A stretch of DNA of 58,246 nucleotides from Erythrobacter sp. (GTDB lineage Bacteria > Pseudomonadota > Alphaproteobacteria > Sphingomonadales > Sphingomonadaceae), in NCBI GenBank assembly GCA_024642335.1, contig JAHEBH010000011.1:1-58246 (forward strand), in the 5' to 3' direction. Positions 50,418 through 58,246 of this stretch are shown here, piece after piece (positions within the stretch are counted from its first letter, which is position 1; every line of letters begins with the position of its first letter). Below the pieces are notes generated by a model, which did no database searches, was not told the origin of the DNA, and saw only the letters and a program-made list of their open reading frames with translations. The position numbers and the translations under genes were made by a program.

Positions 50418-51163
50418 TGTCGCTGGGGACCTGCCTCGTCACCGGAGCGGCCTCTGGCATAGGCGCGGCTTGCGCGCGTCTGCTGGCAGAGCGCGGGGCG
50501 GAACGCCTGCTGCTGGTCGATCGCGATGCCGGTGGACTGGCTGCGCTGGAACTTGCAGTGGATCCTGAGTGCTTCGCTGGCGATGTGAGCGACCCGGCCT
50601 TGTGGGAGCGTGTGGAAGCTGCCGCACCGGGCATCGATCGCGCCGTGATCAACGCGGGCATTGCCACGGCCGGAACGGTTGCGGAAACTACACTGGAGGA
50701 CTGGCGACGCACCATGAGCGTCAATCTCGACGGCGCCTTCCTCTCGCTGCGCACCTCCATGCGCAAGGCCAACAAAGGGGCCAGCATTGTCGTCACAGCC
50801 TCTGCCAGCGGCTTCAAGGCCCAGGCAGGAGCCGCGGCCTATGCCACGTCAAAGGCGGGCCTTAGCCAGCTGGCCAAGGTGGCCGCGCTGGAGGGAGCTT
50901 CGCGCGGCATAAGGGTAAATGCCATTGCTCCGGGCGGAGTGGATACGCCGATCTGGGATACAGCGGCCTTCTTTCGGGATTTGGTTGCCAGCAAAGGCGG
51001 TGATCGCGAAGCGGTTCTGGCCGAGATGGCGCAGGGCAATACGCCGCTAGGCCGGTTTGCTTCGGCGGATGAGATTGCCGCGCAGATACTGTTCCTGCTT
51101 TCGGACGAGGCAGCGACCATAACGGGCACCGTCCTTGTCAGCGATGGCGGCTATACGCTCTAG
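50417..51163 (+). CDS. Short-chain dehydrogenase/reductase (SDR)
   Basis: A 248-residue classical SDR. The motifs are TGAASGIGAACARLLAERG (nucleotide binding), DRD at the end of the second strand (suggesting NAD preference), NAGIA, SVNLDG, VTASASG with the catalytic serine, and YATSK with the tyrosine and lysine. The C-terminus GTVLVSDGGYTL is normal. It starts at the ATG sharing one base with the stop of the dihydroorotase-like gene (TGATG), so it is the third gene of that operon. Its substrate and its link to pyrimidine synthesis are unknown. Confidence 0.85.
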   Translation: MSLGTCLVTGAASGIGAACARLLAERGAERLLLVDRDAGGLAALELAVDPECFAGDVSDPALWERVEAAAPGIDRAVINAGIATAGTVAETTLEDWRRTMSVNLDGAFLSLRTSMRKANKGASIVVTASASGFKAQAGAAAYATSKAGLSQLAKVAALEGASRGIRVNAIAPGGVDTPIWDTAAFFRDLVASKGGDREAVLAEMAQGNTPLGRFASADEIAAQILFLLSDEAATITGTVLVSDGGYTL

Positions 51164-51179
51164 CCTGCGCTGAAACGAG

Positions 51180-51207
51180 AAACGGCCCACCAATCGGCGG
51201 GCCGTTT
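51180..51207. terminator. Bidirectional hairpin terminator between convergent genes
   Basis: AAACGGCCC / GGGCCGTTT is a perfect 9-base inverted repeat with a 10-base loop, 16 bases past the SDR stop. The stem ends in TTT rightward and in TTT on the opposite strand too, so it could serve both the SDR operon and the convergent SPOR gene. Confidence 0.7.
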
Positions 51208-51234
51208 CCGGGAGAAACTCTTTGAAAATTGGGC

Positions 51235-52731
51235 TTAGCGCATGGCGAAGCGGATGCCGGTGTCGACTGCACCCGGCAGCGGTTCTGCTGCTGCCCAGGT
51301 GATGCAACCATCGCCGTTGGCGGCGTCCACGCGCGCGCACATGGCTCTGCTGGCCGTCTGGTCGTAACCGCCGGCAGAGACGCGGTAGTAGCGCTTGCCG
51401 CGAATAACAGCCTGCGTGATCACCATCTGGCTGTCTGCCAGCTCGGGATAGCGGCTGACATATATGCCCCAGGCGCGGCGTGCGCCCTGCTCGCTGTAAA
51501 AGCTGCCCAGCTGCACAAGATGGCTGCCATCGACCTCTGCGGTCGCCATTGCATTGCGGAAGGCCAGCGGCAGTGAAGAGTGGGTTTCAGCTTCAACGGG
51601 GCTGTCGATCGCTGCCGTTTGAGTGAAGGCAACTGGCTCAGCAACCGGTTCAGCCACTGCAACGCGCGTCTGGCGACGAGGTGCATTATTGGTTGCTCGC
51701 GGCTGCGGCGCAGCTTCGGCACGCGGCGCAGAAGCCTGCGTCTCCGGAGCGCTGGAGTAGCGCGTGCTGACCTGCCTGACAGGAGCGGGGTCACTGGCAA
51801 TTTCGAAAGCTTCCGAGAAGTTGCTTGTTGGAGCTTCGTAGCTGTCGAGCGAAAGTTCGGGAGCGCTTACCGCAGGCAGTTCCTCTCTGGAGGCAGGCAC
51901 CGGAGCTGCCTCTGCCGCAGCGAACTGCGGGGCAGCTGCTTCAGAGATTGTCTCTTCGACGGCTGCCAGAGCACTGGCTTCGGCTGCGATCTGGTTGATC
52001 GACGGGGTGTTGGCGAGTGCAAGCTGTACCGGCTGGCCGGCATCGCGAACGCCCGCAGGTACCCCCAGAAGTCCTGCCACGCGGTGCTCGTAGGCGAGCG
52101 GGCTGGACATTTGCGCCCACTCCTGCATGCGATCACCCACCTTGTCGGCAGAGAGATCTTCGGAAGCCATCAGGCGTGCTTCGCGCCAGCGGCCTGCCAT
52201 GGCATAGGAATAGGCCAGGTTCTGCCGCATCTTGGCGGTATTTTCACCGCCGCGAATGGCATTGCTCATAATGTGGATTCCGCGTTCCGGTTGTCCGGAA
52301 AGGGCATAGGCCAGGCCCAGGTCAGCGGTGGCGATTTCGCTTTCCCAATCGGTGAGAACGGCGCCGGCTTCGGAATATTCCGCCTGTGCGTTCAATGCCA
52401 GCGCCAGGCTGAGCGCAGTGCGCGGGCTGGTGTCGCCCAGCAGCATGGCATCGTTGAAGCTGGTTTCCGCAGAGGCGAAACGGCCCGCTGCGAGATAGGC
52501 ATTGCCCAACATCGCACGGTAGGATGGGTTGCGCGGTTCAGCCTGAACGGCAGCTTCTGCCTGCTGGATTGCGCGGCTTGTCTGGCCAGCATCCGATGCT
52601 TCCATCGCTGCTTTGGCAGAGACATTGGCTGGCGGCGCGCTGTTGGCGGCGCAGCCCGAAAGCAATGCTCCGGCCATCGCCGTCGAAACGATCAGTCCGG
52701 CCCTGCGAATGCTCTTGTCTACCTTGAACAT
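51235..52731 (-). CDS. SPOR-domain lipoprotein with TPR repeats
   Basis: 498 residues from the ATG at 52731, with AGGAGGG upstream. A lipoprotein signal ends in ALLSGC, so the protein should be membrane-anchored in the periplasm. Residues about 35-230 form TPR-like helical repeats (NPSYRAMLGNAYLAAGRF, TALSLALALNAQAEYSEAG, GLAYALSGQPERG). A long Ala/Glu/Pro linker follows, then a C-terminal SPOR domain (about 415-498: HLVQLGSFYSEQGARRAWG, YRVSAGGYDQTAS), which usually binds glycan strands stripped of stem peptides at the division site. It is the last gene of the ParA-like operon, which suggests a link between positioning and the cell wall. Confidence 0.85.
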   Translation of the reverse strand: MFKVDKSIRRAGLIVSTAMAGALLSGCAANSAPPANVSAKAAMEASDAGQTSRAIQQAEAAVQAEPRNPSYRAMLGNAYLAAGRFASAETSFNDAMLLGDTSPRTALSLALALNAQAEYSEAGAVLTDWESEIATADLGLAYALSGQPERGIHIMSNAIRGGENTAKMRQNLAYSYAMAGRWREARLMASEDLSADKVGDRMQEWAQMSSPLAYEHRVAGLLGVPAGVRDAGQPVQLALANTPSINQIAAEASALAAVEETISEAAAPQFAAAEAAPVPASREELPAVSAPELSLDSYEAPTSNFSEAFEIASDPAPVRQVSTRYSSAPETQASAPRAEAAPQPRATNNAPRRQTRVAVAEPVAEPVAFTQTAAIDSPVEAETHSSLPLAFRNAMATAEVDGSHLVQLGSFYSEQGARRAWGIYVSRYPELADSQMVITQAVIRGKRYYRVSAGGYDQTASRAMCARVDAANGDGCITWAAAEPLPGAVDTGIRFAMR

Positions 52732-52747
52732 GGCTGTTCGGCCCTCC

Positions 52748-53245
52748 TTAGGCCTTGCTATCCCTGCGGCTGACCTGTGCGGCCAGCGTCTCGATCTCAG
52801 GCATTTGCGAGAGGAATTCATCCAGCGCATTGGTCACGAGCTGTTGCGCACTTTCGCCCGAAATCGTGCTGGCGAGCTTCAGCTTGAGGTGGCGATCATC
52901 GTCGAGTCGCAAGGTGAATGCAGCACGGCGGCCCTGATCTGCGGCCTTGCGGCGTGGAGCGGGCTGGTTCTGGTTCTTCGCCCCGGTGAAGGCGACCAGG
53001 TTCGAATCGGCAATGCGATGCACCAGCTTGGTCTGCTGGAGGCGCACTTCCGGTTCGATCGAAGGCATTTCGTCATGGCCCATGTCGTTCCAGCCCAGAT
53101 CGTTCTGGCTGTTGGCGAGCTCGTCCATTTCAGAAACGTGTCCGCGCGAGCCCACATCGAGCTGCGCGCGCATGGCGGGCTTTGCGGTGCCCTTGCGGGC
53201 AAGCAGCAAGGGGCCGAGCGATGCGATAGGCTTTGGTTCGCTCAT
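52748..53245 (-). CDS. Small protein with ribbon-helix-helix-like C-terminal region, ParA partner candidate
   Basis: 165 residues from the ATG at 53245, with CAGGAG upstream, 14 bases past the ParA-like stop. The N-terminal two thirds is polar and probably disordered (WNDMGHDEMPSIEPEVR). The C-terminal part, AFTLRLDDDRHLKLKLA followed by ESAQQLVTNALDEFL, has the strand-helix-helix form of ribbon-helix-helix proteins, which often pair with ParA ATPases. It lacks a classical ParB domain. It is probably the DNA- or cargo-binding partner of the ATPase. Function not known. Confidence 0.7.
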   Translation of the reverse strand: MSEPKPIASLGPLLLARKGTAKPAMRAQLDVGSRGHVSEMDELANSQNDLGWNDMGHDEMPSIEPEVRLQQTKLVHRIADSNLVAFTGAKNQNQPAPRRKAADQGRRAAFTLRLDDDRHLKLKLASTISGESAQQLVTNALDEFLSQMPEIETLAAQVSRRDSKA

Positions 53246-53259
53246 GACCGACTCCTGCA

Positions 53260-53982
53260 TCATTGTGCGACACGGCGGCCGAAACCGCCCTGCTGCGAAC
53301 GGTGCATGCCGTTGGCCTGGGTGGTCTTGGCACCCGGAGCGGCAAACACTGTGCGGCGGAAGTTCTTCTCCAGACGGTCGGAAATATAGTGCCAGAGCGC
53401 AGTCACTTCCTGAGCGCTGCGGCCTTCGGGATCCACTTCCATAACCGTGCGGCCGTCGATCATCGATGCGGCAAAGTCAGTACGGTGGTGGATGGTGATG
53501 GGGGCGACGGTGCCGTGCTGCGAGAGCGCAACTGCTGCCTCGGACGTGATCTTTGCCTTGGGGGTGGCGGCATTGACCACGAAGATAAGCGGCTTTCCGG
53601 CGCGTTCGCACAGGTCGACCGTGGCACCCACGGCGCGCAGATCGTGCGGGCTCGGGCGGGTCGGGACGACCATCAGCTCGGCGACCGAGATCACGGACTG
53701 GATCGCCATGGTGATTGCGGGCGGCGTGTCGATCACGGCGAGCTTGAAGCCCTGCTGGCGCAGGATCGCAAGATCGTTCGCAAGTCGGGCCACCGTGGTC
53801 TGGGCGAATGCGGGGAATTCCGCTTCACGCTCGTTCCACCAGTCGGCCAGCGATCCCTGCGGATCGATATCGATCAGAACAACCGGACCTGCCCCGGCGC
53901 GTTGCGCCTGGACGGCAAGGTGCCCGGACAGTGTGGTCTTACCTGAACCACCTTTTTGAGATGCCAATGCCAATACGCGCAC
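53260..53982 (-). CDS. ParA-family ATPase
   Basis: 240 residues from GTG 53982, with GAGGGGG upstream. The deviant Walker A motif ASQKGGSGKTTLSGHLA is at residues 7-23; LIDIDPQGSLADW is the switch region, and AVIDTPPA the Walker B-like strand. The length and lack of an N-terminal DNA-binding domain match orphan ParA proteins that position protein complexes and not chromosomes; the chromosomal parAB locus is usually near gidB, which is absent here. It heads the three-gene ParA / RHH-like / SPOR lipoprotein operon. A role in placing a cell-wall or polar complex is inferred. Confidence 0.88.
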   Translation of the reverse strand: MRVLALASQKGGSGKTTLSGHLAVQAQRAGAGPVVLIDIDPQGSLADWWNEREAEFPAFAQTTVARLANDLAILRQQGFKLAVIDTPPAITMAIQSVISVAELMVVPTRPSPHDLRAVGATVDLCERAGKPLIFVVNAATPKAKITSEAAVALSQHGTVAPITIHHRTDFAASMIDGRTVMEVDPEGRSAQEVTALWHYISDRLEKNFRRTVFAAPGAKTTQANGMHRSQQGGFGRRVAQ

Positions 53983-54170
53983 GGCTGTACCCCCTCGTAA
54001 ATATTGGACCGAAAGAGAGGAATTTCCGGTCCTTCCGAGATACGAGTTCGCAGATCACCGTTTATTTTAGGTTAACGCCATTTGCTTTTGTCGTGTCTCG
54101 CCGCGAGCGTGACAGGATTGCCTTGTGGCCCGTCCACGAGGCGCTAAGACATCCGCAAGTCGAGGGGTGA

Positions 54171-55442
54171 ATGCAGGCTGATCAGGAACTTCGTGCGAAG
54201 ATGGTGCCCGCCGGCCAGGCGGACCGGCTGCATTCGCTGGACCTGATCCGTGGCATCGCGGTTCTGGGAATCCTGCTCGCCAACGTCACCGCCTTCGGCC
54301 AACCCAGCATGTCCTATTACTGGCCGCCCGCCTTGCCTGGAGGGGGAAGCGAGAGCGACAGCATCGCCTGGCTGGTGCAACTTGTGTTGGTGGACGGCAA
54401 GTTTCGCGGCCTCTTCAGTATACTTTTCGGCGCGGGACTGGTGCTGTTTGTCGAGCGCAAGCACGATGCGGAGCGCGCACTTGTCCTGCAGTTGCGGCGC
54501 CTTGCCTGGCTCATCCTGCTTGGCCTGCTGCACTTCGTCCTGCTGTTCCGCGGCGACATCTTGTTCGGCTATGGCATTGCAGGCTTCATCGCGCTCTTCT
54601 TCCTGCGCCTGCCGGCCGAAAAGCTCCTCGCCATCGGCATCATCTGGGCGCTTGTGGCGAGCGGAATGCAGGCGCTCAGCTATCTCACCCCTGCACTGAT
54701 CGAGGCGGGCGCTTCGGAGGCGGGCAGGGCGGATGCGATCGCCTATTACACCGACTACTGGCAGGGCCGCCTTATCGTTGCGCAAGAGCAGGCTCGAGTC
54801 TTGGAGCATGGCAGCTATCTCGACGTGTTGCGTTATCGACTGGCCGAGGAAAGCGGCCTGCTGGCCGGATATTTCACCATCGGCTTTTTTGAAACAGTTC
54901 CGCTGATGCTGATCGGCATGGGTTTCTACCGCAGCGGCCTGTTTGCGCCGGGGGCGGACGCAAGCGGCTGGCGATGGACTGCATTGGCAGTGCTTGTGAC
55001 AGGAATCGCGATTAATCTTGCCATGGGCCTATATGTCTATCGTGCAGGCTTTCCGCCTTACCTGACGCAGCTCGCCTTTTTTGGCGTCGCGGGCGTGGCG
55101 AACAGCTTCATGCTGCTGGGAGGCACCGCCCTGCTGGCGCAATGGACGGCAAAGGCAAGCGGCGGCTGGCTGGCGGAGAGACTGGCGCAGACCGGCCGTA
55201 TGGCACTGAGCAACTACGTTGGCACGTCGCTGGTGATGATGCTCGTCTTCCACGGGTGGGCAGGCGGGCTCTACGGCACTTTGGGCAAGCTCGACATGCT
55301 GCCGGTCGTCCTGCTGGGCTGGGCCTTGATGATCGCATTTTCGCGCATCTGGCTGGCGCGGTACTGCTATGGCCCGCTTGAATGGCTCTGGCGGTGCCTG
55401 ACCTATTGGCATCGCTTTCCCCTGAAAAGGGAGGGGAGTTGA
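54171..55442 (+). CDS. DUF418 family multi-pass membrane protein (YeiB-like)
   Basis: 423 residues. The N-terminus RLHSLDLIRGIAVLGILLANV is the family hallmark; about nine hydrophobic segments follow. The DUF418 region covers the C-terminal half: AETLAQTGRMALSNY-type sequence (here LAQTGRMALSNYVGTSLV), FHGWAGGLYGTLGKLDM and the terminal ARYCYGPLEWLWRCLTY with the GPLEWLWR signature. Family function is unknown, though a transport role has been suggested. GAGGGG lies before the ATG at 54171. It precedes bfd after a gap of 76 bases that holds an iron-box-like site. Confidence 0.88.
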   Translation: MQADQELRAKMVPAGQADRLHSLDLIRGIAVLGILLANVTAFGQPSMSYYWPPALPGGGSESDSIAWLVQLVLVDGKFRGLFSILFGAGLVLFVERKHDAERALVLQLRRLAWLILLGLLHFVLLFRGDILFGYGIAGFIALFFLRLPAEKLLAIGIIWALVASGMQALSYLTPALIEAGASEAGRADAIAYYTDYWQGRLIVAQEQARVLEHGSYLDVLRYRLAEESGLLAGYFTIGFFETVPLMLIGMGFYRSGLFAPGADASGWRWTALAVLVTGIAINLAMGLYVYRAGFPPYLTQLAFFGVAGVANSFMLLGGTALLAQWTAKASGGWLAERLAQTGRMALSNYVGTSLVMMLVFHGWAGGLYGTLGKLDMLPVVLLGWALMIAFSRIWLARYCYGPLEWLWRCLTYWHRFPLKREGS

Positions 55443-55451
55443 TAATCACTC

Positions 55452-55484
55452 GCAAGAGACTTGCTATTGCAACCAATTCGCATT
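55452..55484. promoter_or_regulatory. Putative iron-responsive operator before bfd
   Basis: This block begins GCAAGAG and ends in TTGCAACCAATTCGCAT (55467-55483). It matches the site before the TonB receptor at 24 of 33 bases. It ends 35 bases before the bfd start. Bfd is a known iron-starvation gene, so a Fur-type box is expected here. Confidence 0.55.
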
Positions 55485-55518
55485 AACTGAACTCCTGTAG
55501 TCAGGAGATTTGCCGCAA

Positions 55519-55710
55519 ATGTATGTCTGCGTCTGCAATGCCATCAGGGAAGCTGAATTGCGCGAAGCTGCGCGGCGCACCTGCGGCACCGCGGAAAGCG
55601 TCTATGCAGCCTTGGGCAAGCGCCCCGATTGCCGCCAATGCCTCGATGAAGCTGACGAGATGATCGGCGAGGAGCGCCTCCGTACCCGTCCGCAGACCGT
55701 CGCTGCCTGA
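55519..55710 (+). CDS. bfd: Bacterioferritin-associated ferredoxin Bfd
   Basis: 63 residues from the ATG at 55519, with AGGAG upstream at 55503-55507. The four [2Fe-2S] ligands are Cys4 and Cys6 (CVC) and Cys38 and Cys41 (CRQC), the exact pattern of Bfd. Bfd reduces the ferric core of bacterioferritin through its heme so that stored iron can be released. It lies just before bfr, and an iron-box-like site lies upstream. A TTG at 55510 could extend it by three residues but sits too close to the ribosome-binding site. Confidence 0.93.
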   Translation: MYVCVCNAIREAELREAARRTCGTAESVYAALGKRPDCRQCLDEADEMIGEERLRTRPQTVAA

Positions 55711-55722
55711 AACTCCCTTTTT

Positions 55723-55740
55723 CTGATACGCATTCTCAAA
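55723..55740. promoter_or_regulatory. Putative iron-responsive site before bfr
   Basis: CTGATACGCATTCTCAAA matches the TonB-receptor box (TTGCGACGCATTCGCAAA) at 14 of 18 bases and lies 108 bases before the bfr start, after the bfd stop. It suggests that bfr has its own iron-regulated promoter. Confidence 0.4.
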
Positions 55741-55848
55741 ATCGCGGTTTTCTGCGGTTTTTTCATGCATCCTGTTCGGGTTTCGCTTGCCAAACAGGGC
55801 GCATGCGGCGCTAATAGCCGGGGATCGGATCAGCAGGAGGATGCCGCG

Positions 55849-56331
55849 ATGAAGGGCGATGACAAGGTAATCGAATATCTCAACAAGGCCCTCACCAACG
55901 AACTGACGGCGATCAACCAGTACTGGCTGCATTATCGCGTGCTCGATGATTGGGGTGTGCACAAGCTCGCCGAATACGAGCGGCACGAATCGATCGACGA
56001 GATGAAACATGCCGACCAGCTCGCCGAACGCGTTCTCTTCCTTGAAGGGCTGCCCAACTTCCAGGCTATCCACAAGCTCAAGGTTGGTGAGACGGTCGAG
56101 GAAATCCTCAAGGCTGACCTGGCGATGGAGGAAGAGGCAATCCCTTTGCTCCGCGACGCGATCGCATATTGCGAAACCGTGCGCGACTATGTCAGCCGTG
56201 ACCTTTTCTCATCAATTCTCGAAAGCGAGGAGGAGCATGTCGATTTCCTCGAAACGCAGTTCGACATGATCAAGCGCATGGGGCTGGAGAATTACGTCCA
56301 GCTCAATTCCAAGGCTGCTGAAGGCGAATAG
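55849..56331 (+). CDS. bfr: Bacterioferritin
   Basis: 160 residues from the ATG at 55849, with AGGAGG upstream. It forms a 24-subunit iron-storage shell with heme. Ferroxidase residues are present at their standard positions: Glu18, Glu51 and His54 in the first two helices, with Glu and His in SEEEHVDFLE of helix D. The heme ligand is Met52 (DEMKHADQ). The length is normal for Bfr. It is paired with bfd upstream, so storage and release are encoded together. It converges with der, with only nine bases between the stops. Confidence 0.96.
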   Translation: MKGDDKVIEYLNKALTNELTAINQYWLHYRVLDDWGVHKLAEYERHESIDEMKHADQLAERVLFLEGLPNFQAIHKLKVGETVEEILKADLAMEEEAIPLLRDAIAYCETVRDYVSRDLFSSILESEEEHVDFLETQFDMIKRMGLENYVQLNSKAAEGE

Positions 56332-56340
56332 GACGCCGGA

Positions 56341-57834
56341 TCAGTCCCGCCCCTTGCCGCCGCTGAACTTTCCGCCACCGCCCGGGTTGGAATCGTAGGG
56401 ATTCTTCGGACTCTTGAAAGTCAGCCGGACGGGAACCGCGCCAAAGCCCAGGTTCTTGCGAATGCCGTTGATGAGGTAGCGTTCATAGCTGGAGGGCAGG
56501 TCGAACAGCCGCGTGCCGAAGATCACGAAACGCGGAGGCCGCGTGCCGACCTGCGTGATATAGCGCAGCTTGATACGGCGGCCGCCGGGCGCGGGCGGCG
56601 GGTTGGCGGCCAGCGCATCGTCGAACCAGCGGTTGAGCGCGGCGGTGGGCACCCGCTTGCTCCAGGCTTCGCGCAGTTCGAATGCGGCGGCAAGCATCTG
56701 GTCCAGTCCCTTGCCGGTAATGGCTGAAACCGCGATCATAGGGACACCCCTGAGCTGTGAAAGCCCCTCTTCCAGCGCAGCGCGGATACCATTGAAGAGC
56801 GCGCTTGGGTTTTCGGCCACATCCCATTTGTTGATCGCCACCATCAGCGCGCGGCCCTCCTCCAGCGCGAGGTTGGCGATCTTGAGGTCCTGCACTTCCA
56901 GACCGCGCGTGGCATCCAGCAGCAGCACCACGACTTCGGCATAATCGATCGCGCGCTTGGCATCGCCTACCGACAGGCGCTCCAGCTTGTCCTGCACCTT
57001 GGCGCGTTTGCGCATGCCGGCGGTGTCGACCAGCTTGATATCGCGTGTTTCGCCGCTCGCTGGATCGGTCCATTGCCAGTCCACCGCGATGGAATCGCGC
57101 GTGATTCCTGCTTCGGGGCCGGTCAGCAGCCGGTCTTCGCCCAGCAGGCGGTTGATCAGCGTGCTCTTGCCCGCATTGGGGCGCCCGACAATGGCGAGGC
57201 TGAGCGGGGCTGCGGGGTCGAGCTCTTCCAGCTCCTCACCCTCTTCCAACTCCGCCATGCGCTGTGCACGCTCGTCTGCAGCAATGGCTGCCTCGGCTTC
57301 GGCTTCCAGCTCATATTGATCGATCTTGGCGCCGATCAGCGGGATCAGCGCTGCGTAGAGGTCGCCCATGCCCTCGCCATGCTCGGCAGAAATGCCAACA
57401 GGCTCACCAAGACCAAGCTCATAGCATTCCATGATTCCCGCATCGCCTGCGCGGCCCTCTGCCTTGTTGGCCAGCACCAAGACGGGAACTTCCTGCTCGC
57501 GCAGCCAGCGGCCAATTTCCTTGTCGAGCGGCGTCAGGCCGGAACGGGCATCGACCACGAAGAGCGCGGCATCGGCACCCTTGAGAGAAACCTCTGTCTG
57601 CACCCGCATGCGCCCGGGCAGGGACGAGGGGTCCTCGTCCTCCCAGCCGGCAGTATCGACAGCCTCGAATTCCAGACCCAGCAGGCCGGCATGGCCAAAG
57701 CGGCGGTCGCGGGTCACCCCCGGCTGGTCGTCGACCAGCGCCAGCTTCTTGCCGATCAACCTGTTGAACAGGGTCGACTTGCCGACATTGGGGCGGCCGA
57801 TGATGACCACCTGGGGGAATTTGCGCTGCGCCAT
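56341..57834 (-). CDS. der: Ribosome biogenesis GTPase Der (EngA)
   Basis: An essential GTPase for 50S subunit maturation. It has two GTP-binding domains in tandem: first GRPNVGKSTLFNRL, DQPGVTRDR, DTAGWE and NKAEG; second GRPNAGKSTLINRLLGED, ITRDSIAVD, DTAGMRKRAKVQDKLE and NKWD; then a KH-like C-terminal domain (about 390-480: LKYITQ-type strand, here IKLRYITQVG). The start is placed at the ATG at 57834, one residue pair before the first conserved strand; an ATG at 57897 would add 21 residues and overlaps the gloA stop. The last 15 residues are Gly/Lys-rich. The length is 497 residues. Confidence 0.94.
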   Translation of the reverse strand: MAQRKFPQVVIIGRPNVGKSTLFNRLIGKKLALVDDQPGVTRDRRFGHAGLLGLEFEAVDTAGWEDEDPSSLPGRMRVQTEVSLKGADAALFVVDARSGLTPLDKEIGRWLREQEVPVLVLANKAEGRAGDAGIMECYELGLGEPVGISAEHGEGMGDLYAALIPLIGAKIDQYELEAEAEAAIAADERAQRMAELEEGEELEELDPAAPLSLAIVGRPNAGKSTLINRLLGEDRLLTGPEAGITRDSIAVDWQWTDPASGETRDIKLVDTAGMRKRAKVQDKLERLSVGDAKRAIDYAEVVVLLLDATRGLEVQDLKIANLALEEGRALMVAINKWDVAENPSALFNGIRAALEEGLSQLRGVPMIAVSAITGKGLDQMLAAAFELREAWSKRVPTAALNRWFDDALAANPPPAPGGRRIKLRYITQVGTRPPRFVIFGTRLFDLPSSYERYLINGIRKNLGFGAVPVRLTFKSPKNPYDSNPGGGGKFSGGKGRD

Positions 57835-57880
57835 GGCGTGCGTCACGTGGAGGTCGCTGCTTGCTTTGGCAAGCGCGAAG

Positions 57881-58246
57881 TCACCAGCTGCCGACATTCT
57901 CCATGCTTGCCCAGGGTTCTTGCGGTTCGAGCGAGCCGTCCTTCTGGAGCAATTCGATGGAGATGCCGTCCGGTGTGCGGATAAAGGCCATGTGGCCGTC
58001 GCGCGGGGGGCGATTGATCGTCACACCCGCGTCGGCAAGCGTCTGGCAGGTCGCGTAGATATCATCCACCTGGTAGGCGAGGTGGCCGAAATTGCGTCCG
58101 CCGTCATAGCGTTCGCCTGCGCTGCCATCTTCGGGGGGCCAGTTATAGGTCAGCTCCACCTCTGCCACATCCTCCTGCCCGGCGGCGGCGAGGAACACCA
58201 GTGTGAAACGGCCCTTCTCGAACTCCTTGCGGCGCACCTCTTCCAC
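57881..58246 (-). CDS. gloA: Lactoylglutathione lyase (glyoxalase I), N-terminus beyond the window
   Basis: 121 residues are visible; the frame is open to the right edge, so the start is missing and the first codon shown is internal. The VOC-fold motifs are [14 protein letters not shown], the metal glutamate in VELTYNW, the metal histidine in [11 protein letters not shown], and the final glutamate in DGISIELLQ. These match GloA, which isomerises the methylglyoxal-glutathione adduct to lactoylglutathione. The sequence ending GSW overlaps the region just before der, so the two may be co-transcribed. Confidence 0.9.
   Translation of the reverse strand: MEEVRRKEFEKGRFTLVFLAAAGQEDVAEVELTYNWPPEDGSAGERYDGGRNFGHLAYQVDDIYATCQTLADAGVTINRPPRDGHMAFIRTPDGISIELLQKDGSLEPQEPWASMENVGSW

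Noticed and set aside
1-58246. CRISPR arrays, prophage or insertion sequences
   Set aside because: No regularly spaced direct repeats, no integrase or transposase frame and no target-site duplications were found in reading the window.

Overview
The window is GC-rich, tightly packed chromosomal DNA from an alphaproteobacterium. It is most likely a member of the Sphingomonadales close to Erythrobacteraceae; this is inferred from gene content and protein style, and no search was run. Supporting signs are an Entner-Doudoroff operon as the glucose route, a DUF1465 protein, YdcH proteins, PtsP (nitrogen PTS enzyme I), a RodZ-like protein, and a TAGCGCTA-core operator of the kind used by LacI-family sugar regulators in Caulobacter and sphingomonads. 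About 56 protein genes and one tRNA can be supported. No stretch of more than 300 bases lacks a gene. I saw no phage, insertion sequence, CRISPR array or replication origin.

Layout. 1-6876: an accessory catabolic cluster. A leftward run encodes VOC, E1 alpha, E1 beta, a free lipoyl domain, a TIM-barrel isomerase, an SDR and a second VOC protein. A divergent pair encodes a class II aldolase and an orphan [2Fe-2S] subunit. 6892-14590: a TonB-dependent receptor with an iron-box-like operator, an ArsC-like protein, a methyltransferase, a membrane protein, lipB, a lipoprotein, a CitE-like lyase, an amber-interrupted membrane-protein gene and nadA. 14622-17600: four tandem paralogous membrane proteins of unknown function. 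17666-26501: an MBL hydrolase, glpK, DUF1465, a divergent YdcH pair, ptsP, a rodZ-like gene, cpoB and tilS. 26511-34095: zwf-edd-glk-eda-ppc as one overlapping leftward operon, behind a regulatory region with three palindromes. 34354-41629: yjbQ, a GGDEF-EAL protein with a periplasmic sensor, a secreted G8 (CEMIP-like) protein and rimO. 41706-47812: DUF1761, a potassium channel, surE, serS, DUF2892, tRNA-Val and sppA. 47968-51163: an HTH-aspartate carbamoyltransferase fusion, a degenerate dihydroorotase and an SDR. 51235-53982: a ParA-like / ribbon-helix-helix-like / SPOR-lipoprotein operon. 54171-58246: DUF418, bfd, bfr, der and a partial gloA.

How the genes work together. Glucose is phosphorylated by Glk, oxidised by Zwf, and split through Edd and Eda to pyruvate and glyceraldehyde 3-phosphate; the PEPC-like protein sits at the end of that operon. 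The same TGWTAGCGCTACC-type operator lies before zwf and before the GGDEF-EAL gene, suggesting that sugar supply and c-di-GMP are linked. Iron uptake and storage genes (receptor, bfd, bfr) share a second motif, probably a Fur-type box.

The strongest candidates for undescribed biology are: the aspartate carbamoyltransferase carrying an N-terminal helix-turn-helix, with a palindrome just upstream of its own start; the four-paralogue membrane array; the E1-plus-free-lipoyl cluster that lacks an E2 catalytic core; and the ParA/RHH/SPOR operon.
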